Shown piece by piece: positions 1-6,152 of a DNA stretch of 8,980 nucleotides. The position numbers and the translations under genes were made by a program. The notes beneath the pieces are model-generated. The model had not been told where the DNA came from and searched no databases. It worked only from the letters and a program-made list of their open reading frames with translations. Numbering within the stretch: the first letter of the stretch is position 1; every line of letters begins with the position of its first letter. The stretch comes from Verrucomicrobiales bacterium (lineage in GTDB: Bacteria; Verrucomicrobiota; Verrucomicrobiia; Limisphaerales; JAFMIX01), in contig JAFMIX010000071.1 in NCBI GenBank assembly GCA_017853785.1, forward strand, positions 1-8,980, in the 5' to 3' direction.

Positions 1-403
1 CGATGAACAGCACGAAGCACACGGCGATCTTGCGGAACAGCGGCGAGTCGAACCGTCCCTCGGCGAAATCGGGAATCGTGTAAGCCCCGAAGCGGCGCAG
101 CGGCCCGGCGATGAACAGCAGCAGGAACAGATACCCGCACGCGTAACACACCGGATACCACAGCGCATCGTACCCGCTGGACATCACCATACCCGCCACG
201 CCCATGAAGCTGGCGGCGCTGAGATATTCGCCCGAGATGGCGCTGGCGTTCCAGCCCACGCTCACACTGCGGCCCGCGACGAAGAAATCGCTGGCGGTCT
301 TGGAAGTTTTCGCTGAGCGGAAGCCCATCCAGATCGTCACCACGACGGTGATGGCGCTGAAGGCAAGAATGTAAGGGTCAACGGTGGCGAAAATAGGTGT
401 CAT
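1..403 (-). CDS. Sodium:solute symporter, ActP-like, N-terminal part (cut by window edge)
   Basis: The reading frame opens at an ATG at 403 and runs off the left edge after 134 residues. It looks like the start of a solute:sodium symporter (SSS family, LeuT fold), an inner-membrane carrier that takes up small organic acids with Na+. Seen: a hydrophobic segment at about residues 10-27, then a loop with DFFVAGRSVSVGWNASAISG (39-58), then SAASFMGVAG (62-71) and SGYDALWYP (76-84). These resemble the 'SAASFLG...SGYDG' region of acetate permease ActP, and RFGAYTIPDFAEGRF (104-118) matches the conserved stretch after the third helix. The start is supported by a 4-base ATGA overlap with the stop of the preceding DUF485 gene, an arrangement like E. 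coli yjcH-actP. Substrate cannot be fixed from this fragment; acetate or another short carboxylate is inferred from the pairing. Confidence 0.88.
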   Translation of the reverse strand, partial: MTPIFATVDPYILAFSAITVVVTIWMGFRSAKTSKTASDFFVAGRSVSVGWNASAISGEYLSAASFMGVAGMVMSSGYDALWYPVCYACGYLFLLLFIAGPLRRFGAYTIPDFAEGRFDSPLFRKIAVCFVLFI

Positions 404-720
404 GACTTGGGCTGGTTGTCAGGTTGGACTTCGCGCACTTCTTCCTCCTCCAGTGCGATGGAACGTTTGATGAAATAAAAGGAAATGCACCACACGGCGG
501 GAAAGAAGCCTATGCCGAGCAGTAACCATGTAAACGTGAAGCCCAAGATTCGCTTGGCCATCAGCTCCGGCGCAAAGTAGTTTGCCAGTGGCAAGCCGAG
601 CAGGACGACCATGAAGGCCAGCGAGCAGGCAATGGAGAGTTTCAATTGTTTCCGCATCAGCGCGTGGAGAAATTCCTCGCTGTGCATATCCAGCTTCTTT
701 TCAGACGTTGGTTTAGTCAT
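400..720 (-). CDS. DUF485 small membrane protein (YjcH-like partner of the symporter)
   Basis: A 106-residue protein with two predicted membrane helices (about 28-47 and 60-83), a charged N-terminus and an acidic C-terminal tail (LEEEEVREV, 90-98). Length, two-helix layout and position directly before an SSS symporter match the DUF485/YjcH family, whose members accompany ActP-type transporters; their biochemical role is not well established. Its stop codon overlaps the symporter ATG, so the two are probably co-translated. No Shine-Dalgarno is visible before the ATG at 720. An internal ATG at 687 (residue 12) has an AAAAGAAG stretch 6 bases upstream and would give a 95-residue protein, so the exact start is uncertain, especially as the best promoter lies almost on top of the first ATG. 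Confidence 0.85.
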   Translation of the reverse strand: MTKPTSEKKLDMHSEEFLHALMRKQLKLSIACSLAFMVVLLGLPLANYFAPELMAKRILGFTFTWLLLGIGFFPAVWCISFYFIKRSIALEEEEVREVQPDNQPKS

Positions 721-732
721 GGGACGGGCGGT

Positions 733-761
733 ACAATAGCCACCCTTCTCTGCGCTGGCAA
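733..761 (-). promoter_or_regulatory. Candidate sigma70-type promoter for the DUF485-symporter operon
   Basis: On the minus strand TTGCCA (761-756, 5/6 to the -35 consensus) is followed after exactly 17 bases by TATTGT (738-733, 4/6 to the -10 consensus). Transcription would begin at roughly 725-727, leaving about 6 bases before the ATG at 720. Found by eye only. The spacing is ideal, but matches of this quality occur by chance. Confidence 0.4.
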
Positions 762-835
762 CCGAACAAATGCCGTGCGAACCGCAGGGAACTTCCGCCT
801 TTGCTTGAACCTGCCCAAAGCTTCTTTTGCATGGA

Positions 836-857
836 AAATTTGATAGCTATCAATTTT
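836..857. promoter_or_regulatory. AT-rich palindrome, operator-like
   Basis: TTGATAGCTATCAA (840-853) is a perfect 14-bp palindrome. Allowing one mismatched pair it extends to 22 bp (836-857). It sits in a short AT-rich patch inside otherwise GC-rich DNA, about 120 bp upstream of the DUF485 gene and 80 bp upstream of its candidate -35 box. Shape and place suggest a dimeric regulator site, but I cannot name the regulator, and no regulator gene lies next to it. Confidence 0.4.
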
Positions 858-1143
858 AGTCAGGAATAGTGTTGCCTCACGAAACCGGACAGGTGGAACT
901 TCAAAACGCCCATTAACTGTCAGCCGTCAGATCCCGGATTCCCACATCATTCCCGGCGCTCGCTTCGGAGTTGTCATGCGGCTTGCCTGCCGCAGGACGA
1001 ACCCCGCTCGCAGAGCAAGCGGAAGCGGCGGCGATTGCCAGAGTCACTTTTGGTCGCTTGGCAGGCATCGCGATACTGGCAACCGGCGAATTTAAGGGTG
1101 ATTTGAGGAAACCTGCAAACGGCAACCTAAGGATAGGCGGAAG

Positions 1144-1917
1144 TCACTTCCCGGCGTGATGCGCCACCCACACCAAACGCAGCCCCTCCAGGGTCAGATT
1201 CGGAGCCACCGCTGAAATCTCCGGCAGCTTCGCCGCGATGAGCTTCGCGTAGCCGCCAGTCGCCACCACCGGCAATTTCCGGGCGCGCAACTCGCGCTTC
1301 AGTTCCAGCACCAGCCCGCGGATCAGCCCGCGATAGCCGTGCACCGCGCCCACGAGCATCGCCTCCTCAGTGCTCCTGCCGATGGGACTCTTGAACTCGC
1401 GGATTTTGATGCGCGGCAGCAACGCTGTCCGTTCGTGCAGATAATCCGTCATCGCCGCCAGGCCGGGTGCGATTACGCCACCGACGTAGTTGCCGTGCGC
1501 GTCCACCACATCGAAGGTCACCGCCGTGCCAAAGTCCACCACCACCACCGGCGCGCCGAAGCGCTGCCACGCGGCCACGGCATTCGCCAGCCGGTCCGGC
1601 CCGATGGTCTGCGGCTGGGGATAATCAATGCCCACGCCGCGCAATGTCGCCGGTGTGAGATTCAACGCGGTGAACTTCCACGTCTGCCGGATAAATCTCT
1701 CGATCACCGGCGTCACCGGCGGCACGACGCTGCACAACGCCGCCCCGCGCAGTTTCGCCGCGCCGACAAATTGCTTCACCTGCGCCGCCGCCGCACCGCC
1801 ACGCCAGCTTGAGGTGGGAATGTCGATCTGCCTCACCACCCGCCGGGCGTTCGCCAACCCGAGATGCGTGTGCGTATTGCCGATATCGAATAACAAAATC
1901 AATTTTGCCTTCTTCAT
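1144..1917 (-). CDS. coaX: Type III pantothenate kinase
   Basis: CoaX phosphorylates pantothenate with ATP, the first step of coenzyme A synthesis, in the cytoplasm. The 257-residue product has the ASKHA-fold signatures in order: LFDIGNTHTHLG (9-20, phosphate loop), YPQPQTIGPDR (99-109, the pantothenate-side GxDR motif), VVVDFGTAVTFD (125-136, carrying the catalytic-type Asp128), GGVIAPG (146-152) and ATGGYA (219-224). The length is normal for the family. The frame is open upstream to 2082, but those 55 extra codons only shadow birA and have no family likeness. The ATG at 1917 places DIGNT ten residues from the N-terminus and overlaps the birA stop by ATGA, so it is chosen. A GGAG lies only 2 bases before this ATG, too close for a normal ribosome site, so translational coupling to birA is likely. 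It is the last gene of the nadC-birA-coaX group. Confidence 0.95.
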   Translation of the reverse strand: MKKAKLILLFDIGNTHTHLGLANARRVVRQIDIPTSSWRGGAAAAQVKQFVGAAKLRGAALCSVVPPVTPVIERFIRQTWKFTALNLTPATLRGVGIDYPQPQTIGPDRLANAVAAWQRFGAPVVVVDFGTAVTFDVVDAHGNYVGGVIAPGLAAMTDYLHERTALLPRIKIREFKSPIGRSTEEAMLVGAVHGYRGLIRGLVLELKRELRARKLPVVATGGYAKLIAAKLPEISAVAPNLTLEGLRLVWVAHHAGK

Positions 1918-2894
1918 TTCTCCAAAGTCACATCGCCGCCGATGATACGCTCCAACCGGCCATGTTGCGTGCGGATCAGCAACGTGCCGTCCTCGTCCAG
2001 CGATTCCGCGTAGCCCTGGATCCGCCGACCGCCCAAGTCCACCGTCACGTTGCGCCCGAGCGTGAGGCATTGGGCCTCCCATTCGTCCGCCACGGCGGCG
2101 AACCGGCCCCCGATCACACGGGCGTAATCCGCATCCAGTTCGCGCAGGATCACCGCCGCGAGTTCCGCCCGGTCCACCGCCGCGCCCGACTCAATTTTCA
2201 ACGAGGTCGCGAGCTTGCGCAGTTCCGCCGGAAAATCGCCGGCGTTCAGATTTACGTCCACGCCGATGCCCAGGATGACGTGCCGCACCCGGTCCAATTC
2301 CGCGCTCATCTCGGTAAGGATGCCCACGACCTTCTTGCCGCCGATGAGAATATCGTTCGGCCATTTGATCTGCGGCGTCACGCGGGCCACCCGGCGAATC
2401 GCCCGCGCCAGCGCCGTCGCGGCGGCGACCGTCAACCGCGTGGCTTCCTGCGGGCGCAGGTCGGGCCGCAATAATACGGAAAACCAAAGACCGTTCCGCG
2501 CTGGCGACGCCCACTTGCGCCCCAACCGCCCGCGCCCCTTCGTCTGCGTTTCCGCGAAAACCACAACGCCTTCCTTCACGCCATCGCGCGCAAGTTTTTC
2601 GATCACGTCGTTGGTGGAAGTCGTTTCCTGAAACACGCGGAGGTCGCGCCCGACGACCTTGGTTTTGCCGAGGCGCGCGGTCAGGTCATCCGCGTGCAGC
2701 AAATCCGGCGCGCTCACGAGCCGGTAACCGAGATGCGGACTGGCCGAGATGTCATAGCCGAGCATACGTAATTCCTCGATGCGCGCCCAGATGGCGGCGC
2801 GGCTGATGCCGAAGCGTTGCGAAAGTTCCGCCCCGGAAACGCCGCCGGCATCCGCGGCGCGCAGGGCGGTCAGGATTTGGGCGTCAGTCGTCAT
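1914..2894 (-). CDS. birA: Bifunctional biotin-[acetyl-CoA-carboxylase] ligase / biotin repressor
   Basis: BirA makes biotinyl-5'-AMP and transfers biotin to carboxylase carrier protein. Forms with a DNA-binding head also repress biotin genes. The 326-residue product has a winged helix-turn-helix (about 1-60, with GISRAAIWARIEELRMLGY at 29-47), the ligase core with substrate residues TTSTND (91-96), the biotinyl-AMP loop KGRGRLGRKW (119-128), KWPNDILI (177-184), GKKVVGILTEM (186-196) and GIGVDVNLN (209-217), and a C-terminal SH3-like domain (about 278-322). So both regulator and enzyme parts look intact. The ATG at 2894 is preferred over an ATG at 2939, because the extra 15 residues are encoded by the adjoining repeat. 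I found no inverted operator of the classic BirA type in the window, so its targets must be elsewhere. No Shine-Dalgarno is visible. Its stop overlaps the coaX start. Confidence 0.95.
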   Translation of the reverse strand: MTTDAQILTALRAADAGGVSGAELSQRFGISRAAIWARIEELRMLGYDISASPHLGYRLVSAPDLLHADDLTARLGKTKVVGRDLRVFQETTSTNDVIEKLARDGVKEGVVVFAETQTKGRGRLGRKWASPARNGLWFSVLLRPDLRPQEATRLTVAAATALARAIRRVARVTPQIKWPNDILIGGKKVVGILTEMSAELDRVRHVILGIGVDVNLNAGDFPAELRKLATSLKIESGAAVDRAELAAVILRELDADYARVIGGRFAAVADEWEAQCLTLGRNVTVDLGGRRIQGYAESLDEDGTLLIRTQHGRLERIIGGDVTLEK

Positions 2895-2903
2895 GTTTTT
2901 TTC

Positions 2904-2990
2904 AGCCACCGATTGAACACGGATTAAACACGGATACAAATCTACGAAATTCCGAGCAATCTGTGTTCAACCCCTGTTTCATCCGTGGCT
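2904..2990. repeat. Imperfect inverted repeat, 32-nt arms, 'CACGGAT' type
   Basis: Left arm 2904-2935 and right arm 2959-2990 are reverse complements at 25 of 32 positions, separated by 23 bases. The left arm contains a near-tandem unit, ACACGGATTAAACACGGAT (2917-2935). The element fills nearly all of the 99-bp gap between the nadC stop (2994) and the birA start (2894), 3 bp from one and 9 bp from the other. From memory, related 'CCACGGATNNAACACGGAT' sequences are dispersed between genes in Verrucomicrobiota and some other environmental genomes; I could not check copy number. Transcribed from the minus strand it could fold into a long hairpin between the two genes. Confidence 0.8.
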
Positions 2991-2993
2991 AAT

Positions 2994-3839
2994 TTAATTT
3001 TCAAAATCCAATCCGATGTCAACCGCCGGCGCGGAGTGCGTGATGGCGCCCACGGAAATGAAATCCACGCCGATCTGCGCGATGGCCCGGACGGTTTTCA
3101 GATTCACGCCGCCGCTGGCTTCGGTCGCGGCGCGGCCGGCGACGAGCTTCACGGCGGCGCGCAACTGCGCGAGCGTCATGTTGTCGAGCAGGATGACCTC
3201 TGCGCCGGCGGCGGCGGCTTGGGCGACTTGCTTCAACGTGTCCGCCTCGACCTCGACCTTGAGCTTGGGAAATTTCTTCCGCGCGCACGCCACGGCGGCG
3301 GCGATGGCGTTGGGCTTCGCGCCGCGCAACGCGGCTAGGTGGTTGTCTTTGATGAGCACCATGTCGTAGAGGCCGATGCGATGATTCCGTCCGCCGCCAC
3401 AGGCCACGGCGTATTTCTCGAACATCCGCCAACCCGGCGTGGTCTTGCGCGTGTCGAGGATTTGCGCGCCCGTGTCTTTGACGGCGGCCACGAACTGCGC
3501 CGTCGCCGTCGCCACGCCGGAAAGTCGCTGCACGAAATTCAACGCGACGCGCTCAGCAGTGAGGATGGCGGACGCCGGGCCGGAGACTTCCAGCAACGTC
3601 GCGCCGGCCTTCACGCGTTGGCCGTCAGCGGCGCGCGGCTTAATTTTGATCGCGGGGGATAGTTGCCGGAAGGCGGCGGTGGCGAATTCCATTCCGCAGA
3701 CCGTGAGCGGTTCGCGGGCGCGCATCACAGCCCGGATGCGGGCGGTCTTCGGCACGGTGGCGAGCGTGGTCACATCGCCGCTGCCGATGTCTTCGGCGAG
3801 GGCGAGCCGCACGGCGCGGCAGATTTCCGGCGATTCCAT
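2994..3839 (-). CDS. nadC: Nicotinate-nucleotide pyrophosphorylase (quinolinate phosphoribosyltransferase)
   Basis: NadC converts quinolinate and PRPP to nicotinate mononucleotide, CO2 and PPi, the entry to NAD from the de novo pathway. The 281-residue product shows the family pattern in order: LAEDIGSGDVTT (14-25), ERVALNFVQRLSG (96-108), TRKTTPGWR (130-138), GGGRNHRIGLYDMVLIKDNH (148-167), VEVEAD (195-200), LLDNM (217-221), EASGGVNL (240-247) and GVDFISVGAITHS (257-269). The basic substrate residues (Arg97, Arg131, Lys132, His153, Arg154, Lys164) and acidic Glu198 and Asp219 are all in place. A TTG at 3872 would add 11 unconvincing residues; the ATG at 3839 is preferred. It leads the nadC-birA-coaX group and is divergent from the broken gene on the plus strand; the 112-bp gap between them shows no strong promoter by eye. 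nadA and nadB are not in the window. Confidence 0.95.
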   Translation of the reverse strand: MESPEICRAVRLALAEDIGSGDVTTLATVPKTARIRAVMRAREPLTVCGMEFATAAFRQLSPAIKIKPRAADGQRVKAGATLLEVSGPASAILTAERVALNFVQRLSGVATATAQFVAAVKDTGAQILDTRKTTPGWRMFEKYAVACGGGRNHRIGLYDMVLIKDNHLAALRGAKPNAIAAAVACARKKFPKLKVEVEADTLKQVAQAAAAGAEVILLDNMTLAQLRAAVKLVAGRAATEASGGVNLKTVRAIAQIGVDFISVGAITHSAPAVDIGLDFEN

Positions 3840-3951
3840 GGGCGCAGGATGGCGGCAAAACGGCGGCGGCAAAAGTCAAAAACAGCGGGGGTCGAAATTG
3901 GCGGAACTTTGTAATCGTCACTCAGCCGGATTCCCGTTAGAAACTCAGACC

Positions 3952-4630
3952 GTGGCTGCGGCTCCCATTTTCTTATTCGCCCTGATCGCCGGGGTGGTGA
4001 TTGTTGGACTGATTTTCAGTATCATCGCCGGACAGAAGCGGCGGGAGGCGTTGGCGCAGCTCGCCGCGCGGCTCGGCCTGACGTTCAGCCCAGGCAACGA
4101 CTCCTGGTTGGCCGGTCAGTTCGGCTTCCTCGACAAGCTCGCCCAAGGCAGTAATCGCTATGCCTACAATGTGCTGCGCGGAATCTTTCAGGGACACGAG
4201 GTGCTGGTGTTTGATTACCACTACGAAACGTATTCGACCGATTCCAAGAGCCGCCGCTAGACGCATCACCACTATTTCTCATGCTTCATCATGATGCTGC
4301 CGCAGGCGTTTCCTAAATTAAACATCGGCCCGGAAGGATTTTTTCAAGATTGCGCAGGCATTCGGCTACGATGACATCGATTTTGAATCTGCCGAATTTT
4401 CCCGCTCCTACTGCGTGCGGTCCAAGGACAAGAAATTCGCCTATGAAGTCTGCAATACGCAAATGATGGAATACCTCCTGGCCAATCGTTACCTGAGCAT
4501 CGAGATCGAGAACTACGCGCACGCGCTGGTGTTCGGCCGCTGTCTGGATACGCCGGGGATCGTAGCCAACCTGCAACGGCTGGTGCAAATCCGTTCACTG
4601 ATACCGGAATACCTGTTCACCAAAAACTGA
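3952..4630 (+). pseudogene. Membrane-anchored protein of unknown function, interrupted by an amber codon and a frameshift
   Basis: Three pieces join into one protein of about 225 residues if two lesions are undone. Piece one starts at a probable GTG at 3952, with a membrane helix (about 5-27), a basic patch (GQKRREAL) and a soluble domain, and ends at TAG 4258-4260. The same frame then continues at once as THHHYFSCFIMMLPQAFPKL, so the TAG looks like a CAG (Gln) changed by one base. After GPEGFF, a T6 run (4339-4344) puts the rest one base out: frame 1 stops at 4372, while frame 2 continues as KIAQAFGYDDIDFESAEFS and ends at TGA 4628-4630 (IRSLIPEYLFTKN). The composition is protein-like on both sides of each break. 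I recognise it only as an uncharacterised family that I recall seeing beside lemA. The next gene starts 2 bp after its stop. True decay is the simplest reading; sequencing error or recoding are alternatives. The GTG start lacks a clear ribosome site. Confidence 0.75.
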
Positions 4631-4632
4631 TC

Positions 4633-5196
4633 ATGGCACTGATTCTCATCGTCCTGCTTGGCATCGTGCTCGTTCCGGTGCTCTGGGTCGTCGGCCAACA
4701 CAACAGCCTCGTCGGCCTGCGGAATTACATCGCCGAATCCTGGAGCAACCTGGACACGGAATTGCAGCGCCGCTACGACCTCATCCCCAACCTCGTCGCC
4801 ACCGTCAAGGGCTACGCCGCACATGAACGCGCCGTGCTCGAGCGCGTGATTGAACTCCGCAACCGCTGCGCCGCCAACCGCGGCCCCGTAGCCGACCAGT
4901 CCCGCGACGAAACCGAGCTTGTGGGCGCGCTCCAGCAACTGCTCGTCGTCGTGGAGAATTATCCGCAGCTCAAGGCCGACCAGAATTTCCTGAAACTCCA
5001 GGGCGAACTCATCATCACCGAGAACCGCATCCAGCCGGCCCGCCGCTTCTACAACGGCAACGTGCGCGACTACCGCAACTGCTGCGAAAGCTTCCCGAGT
5101 AATCTCGTGGCCGGCGCGTTCAAATTCCAGCCGCAGAAATTTTTCAGCGTGCCGCCTTCCGTCAAGGAAGTGCCGGACGTGCAGTTCGGGAATTGA
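4633..5196 (+). CDS. lemA: LemA family membrane-anchored protein
   Basis: A 187-residue protein with one N-terminal membrane helix (about 2-21) and a helical soluble domain, as in LemA proteins, whose molecular role is still unclear. Family hallmarks are visible: ESWSNLDTELQRRYDLIPN (35-53), VKGYAAHE (58-65), YPQLKADQNFLKLQGEL (110-126), TENRIQPARRFYN (129-141) and a C-terminal FPSNLVAGAFKF (154-165). One oddity: where the family usually has 'YN' after the VRDY segment, this has DYRNCCESFP with two adjacent cysteines (150-151). Length is normal. The ATG follows the stop of the upstream broken gene by 2 bases and has no Shine-Dalgarno, suggesting coupling or re-initiation, which the upstream lesions might affect. 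LemA genes commonly travel with other membrane proteins of unknown function, as here. Confidence 0.93.
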   Translation: MALILIVLLGIVLVPVLWVVGQHNSLVGLRNYIAESWSNLDTELQRRYDLIPNLVATVKGYAAHERAVLERVIELRNRCAANRGPVADQSRDETELVGALQQLLVVVENYPQLKADQNFLKLQGELIITENRIQPARRFYNGNVRDYRNCCESFPSNLVAGAFKFQPQKFFSVPPSVKEVPDVQFGN

Positions 5197-5199
5197 TCA

Positions 5200-5227
5200 G
5201 GGGATTCGCTTTTCCCCGCCAGTTTTT
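5200..5227 (+). terminator. Weak candidate terminator after lemA
   Basis: GGGGA (5200-5204) can pair with TCCCC (5213-5217) around an 8-base loop. A T5 run (5223-5227) follows after five bases. It lies 3 bp past the lemA stop. The stem is short and the T-run is displaced, so termination would be inefficient; some read-through into the rhomboid gene is plausible. Confidence 0.28.
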
Positions 5228-5245
5228 CCGCTACACTGCACCGCA

Positions 5246-6148
5246 ATGCGACAGATTGGTCATCTCGAAAACGAAGTAGCGGCCCGCACCTTCGGCAATT
5301 TTCTCTACGTTCAGGGCGTCGAGAACGAAGTCGAAGCCGACGCCCCGCAGGGCTGGGCTGTCTGGATCCACGCCGAAGACGAACTCGAGCGCGCCGCCAA
5401 GCTGCTCGCCGAATTCCGCGCCGACCCGGCGAACCCGCGTTACCGGCTCACCGCCGCCGGCGCGGATGAATTGCGCGCGCTCGCCGAAAAAGAACGCGCC
5501 GCCTACGCCCGCAAATCGGCCAGCGGCCGCCAGATCGTCCAGACCCTTCACGCCGGCGGCCTCGGTATCGTGCCACTGGTCTTGATCATCATCAGCGCCG
5601 TCGTCTTTCTGCTGCAACAGTCTCCAGGCACCGCTGCCGGCGTCCACCGCTGGCTCTACATGGTGAACGTCCAATCAGACGGCGAATTTGTCCGCTGGAT
5701 GCCCGGCCTCACGGAAATCCGCGCCGGCGAAATCTGGCGGCTCTTCACGCCGATGTTCCTGCATTTCGGCATCGCCCACATCCTGTTCAATCTGTTCTGG
5801 CTGCGCGAACTCGGCCGGATGATCGAGCTCCGGCAAGGCTCGTGGTTCCTCACGCTGCTCGTGCTGACCATCGCCGCCACATCCAACTTCGGCCAATACC
5901 TCCGGGGCGGCCCGATGTTCGGCGGGATGTCCGGCGTGGTCTTCGGCCTGTTCGGCTACGTCTGGATGCGGGCCAAATTCACGCCGTGGTCCGGCTACGT
6001 CATCCATCCCACCACCGTGATGATGCAATTGCTCTGGCTCGGCGTCTGTTTCACCGGCCTCGTCGGCCCCATCGCCAACACCTGCCACACCGTCGGCCTC
6101 GCCGTCGGCGTCGCGTGGGGCTGGATCGCCAGCCGCGCTCGCCCCTGA
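5246..6148 (+). CDS. Rhomboid family intramembrane serine protease (GlpG type)
   Basis: A 300-residue protein that cuts substrates within the inner membrane. Residues 1-65 match the cytoplasmic Rhomboid_N domain (ARTFGNFLYVQGVENEVEAD, WAVWIHAEDELERA), as in E. coli GlpG. A charged linker follows, then about six membrane helices from residue 106. The catalytic machinery is complete: HFGIAHILFN gives His173, His178 and Asn182; FGGMSGVVFGLFGYVWMR gives the nucleophile Ser229; NTCHTVGLAVG gives the partner His281. These align with GlpG His145, His150, Asn154, Ser201 and His254. The ATG at 5246 places the N-domain correctly. There is no Shine-Dalgarno; a TACACT (5232-5237) resembling a -10 box sits just upstream but lacks a good -35. 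The next gene, nnr, starts 4 bp after its stop, so the two are almost certainly co-transcribed. No substrate can be named. Confidence 0.94.
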   Translation: MRQIGHLENEVAARTFGNFLYVQGVENEVEADAPQGWAVWIHAEDELERAAKLLAEFRADPANPRYRLTAAGADELRALAEKERAAYARKSASGRQIVQTLHAGGLGIVPLVLIIISAVVFLLQQSPGTAAGVHRWLYMVNVQSDGEFVRWMPGLTEIRAGEIWRLFTPMFLHFGIAHILFNLFWLRELGRMIELRQGSWFLTLLVLTIAATSNFGQYLRGGPMFGGMSGVVFGLFGYVWMRAKFTPWSGYVIHPTTVMMQLLWLGVCFTGLVGPIANTCHTVGLAVGVAWGWIASRARP

Positions 6149-6152
6149 TTTT

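Larger units (their letters stand above)
721..1143. other. Intergenic region, 423 bp, no convincing gene
   Basis: This separates the coaX stop from the DUF485 start, both on the minus strand. The half near DUF485 holds the candidate promoter (733-761) and the palindrome (836-857). The half near coaX (about 900-1143) is open in two frames: minus 913-1125 (70 codons) and plus 971-1159 (62 codons). Both encode Ala/Pro/Ser/Arg-rich translations without any recognisable domain, typical of GC-rich chance ORFs. Short inverted repeats are present (GCGGC/GCCGC around 979-994; TTGCCAG at 1035 with CTGGCAA at 1076), but none is followed by a T-run that would make a coaX terminator. Confidence 0.6.

Noticed and set aside
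1138..1150. GGAAG-TCA-CTTCC mini-hairpin over the coaX stop codon
   Set aside because: Only a 5-bp stem with a 3-base loop and no T-run; too short to call a terminator.
913..1159. Small open frames on both strands (minus 913-1125, plus 971-1159) in the coaX-DUF485 gap
   Set aside because: Low-complexity Ala/Pro/Ser/Arg-rich translations, overlapping on opposite strands, with no domain or ribosome site. Treated as chance ORFs or decayed sequence.
1918..2082. Extension of coaX by 55 codons to an upstream start at 2082
   Set aside because: The extra residues are an out-of-frame shadow of the birA C-terminal domain, and the real start is fixed by the ATGA overlap and the position of the DIGNT motif.
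2895..2939. Extension of birA by 15 codons to an ATG at 2939
   Set aside because: Those codons are encoded by the inverted repeat and have no family likeness; the winged-helix domain begins right after the ATG at 2894.
4415..4630. Separate 71-codon gene starting at ATG 4415
   Set aside because: The same frame carries protein-like sequence upstream of this ATG back to the T6 run, so it is the tail of the broken gene, although re-initiation there cannot be excluded.
5210..5237. Possible promoter for the rhomboid gene (TACACT at 5232-5237)
   Set aside because: The -10-like box is acceptable, but the hexamer 17 bases upstream is not -35-like, and the start point would fall almost on the ATG. 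Kept only as a remark in the gene entry.
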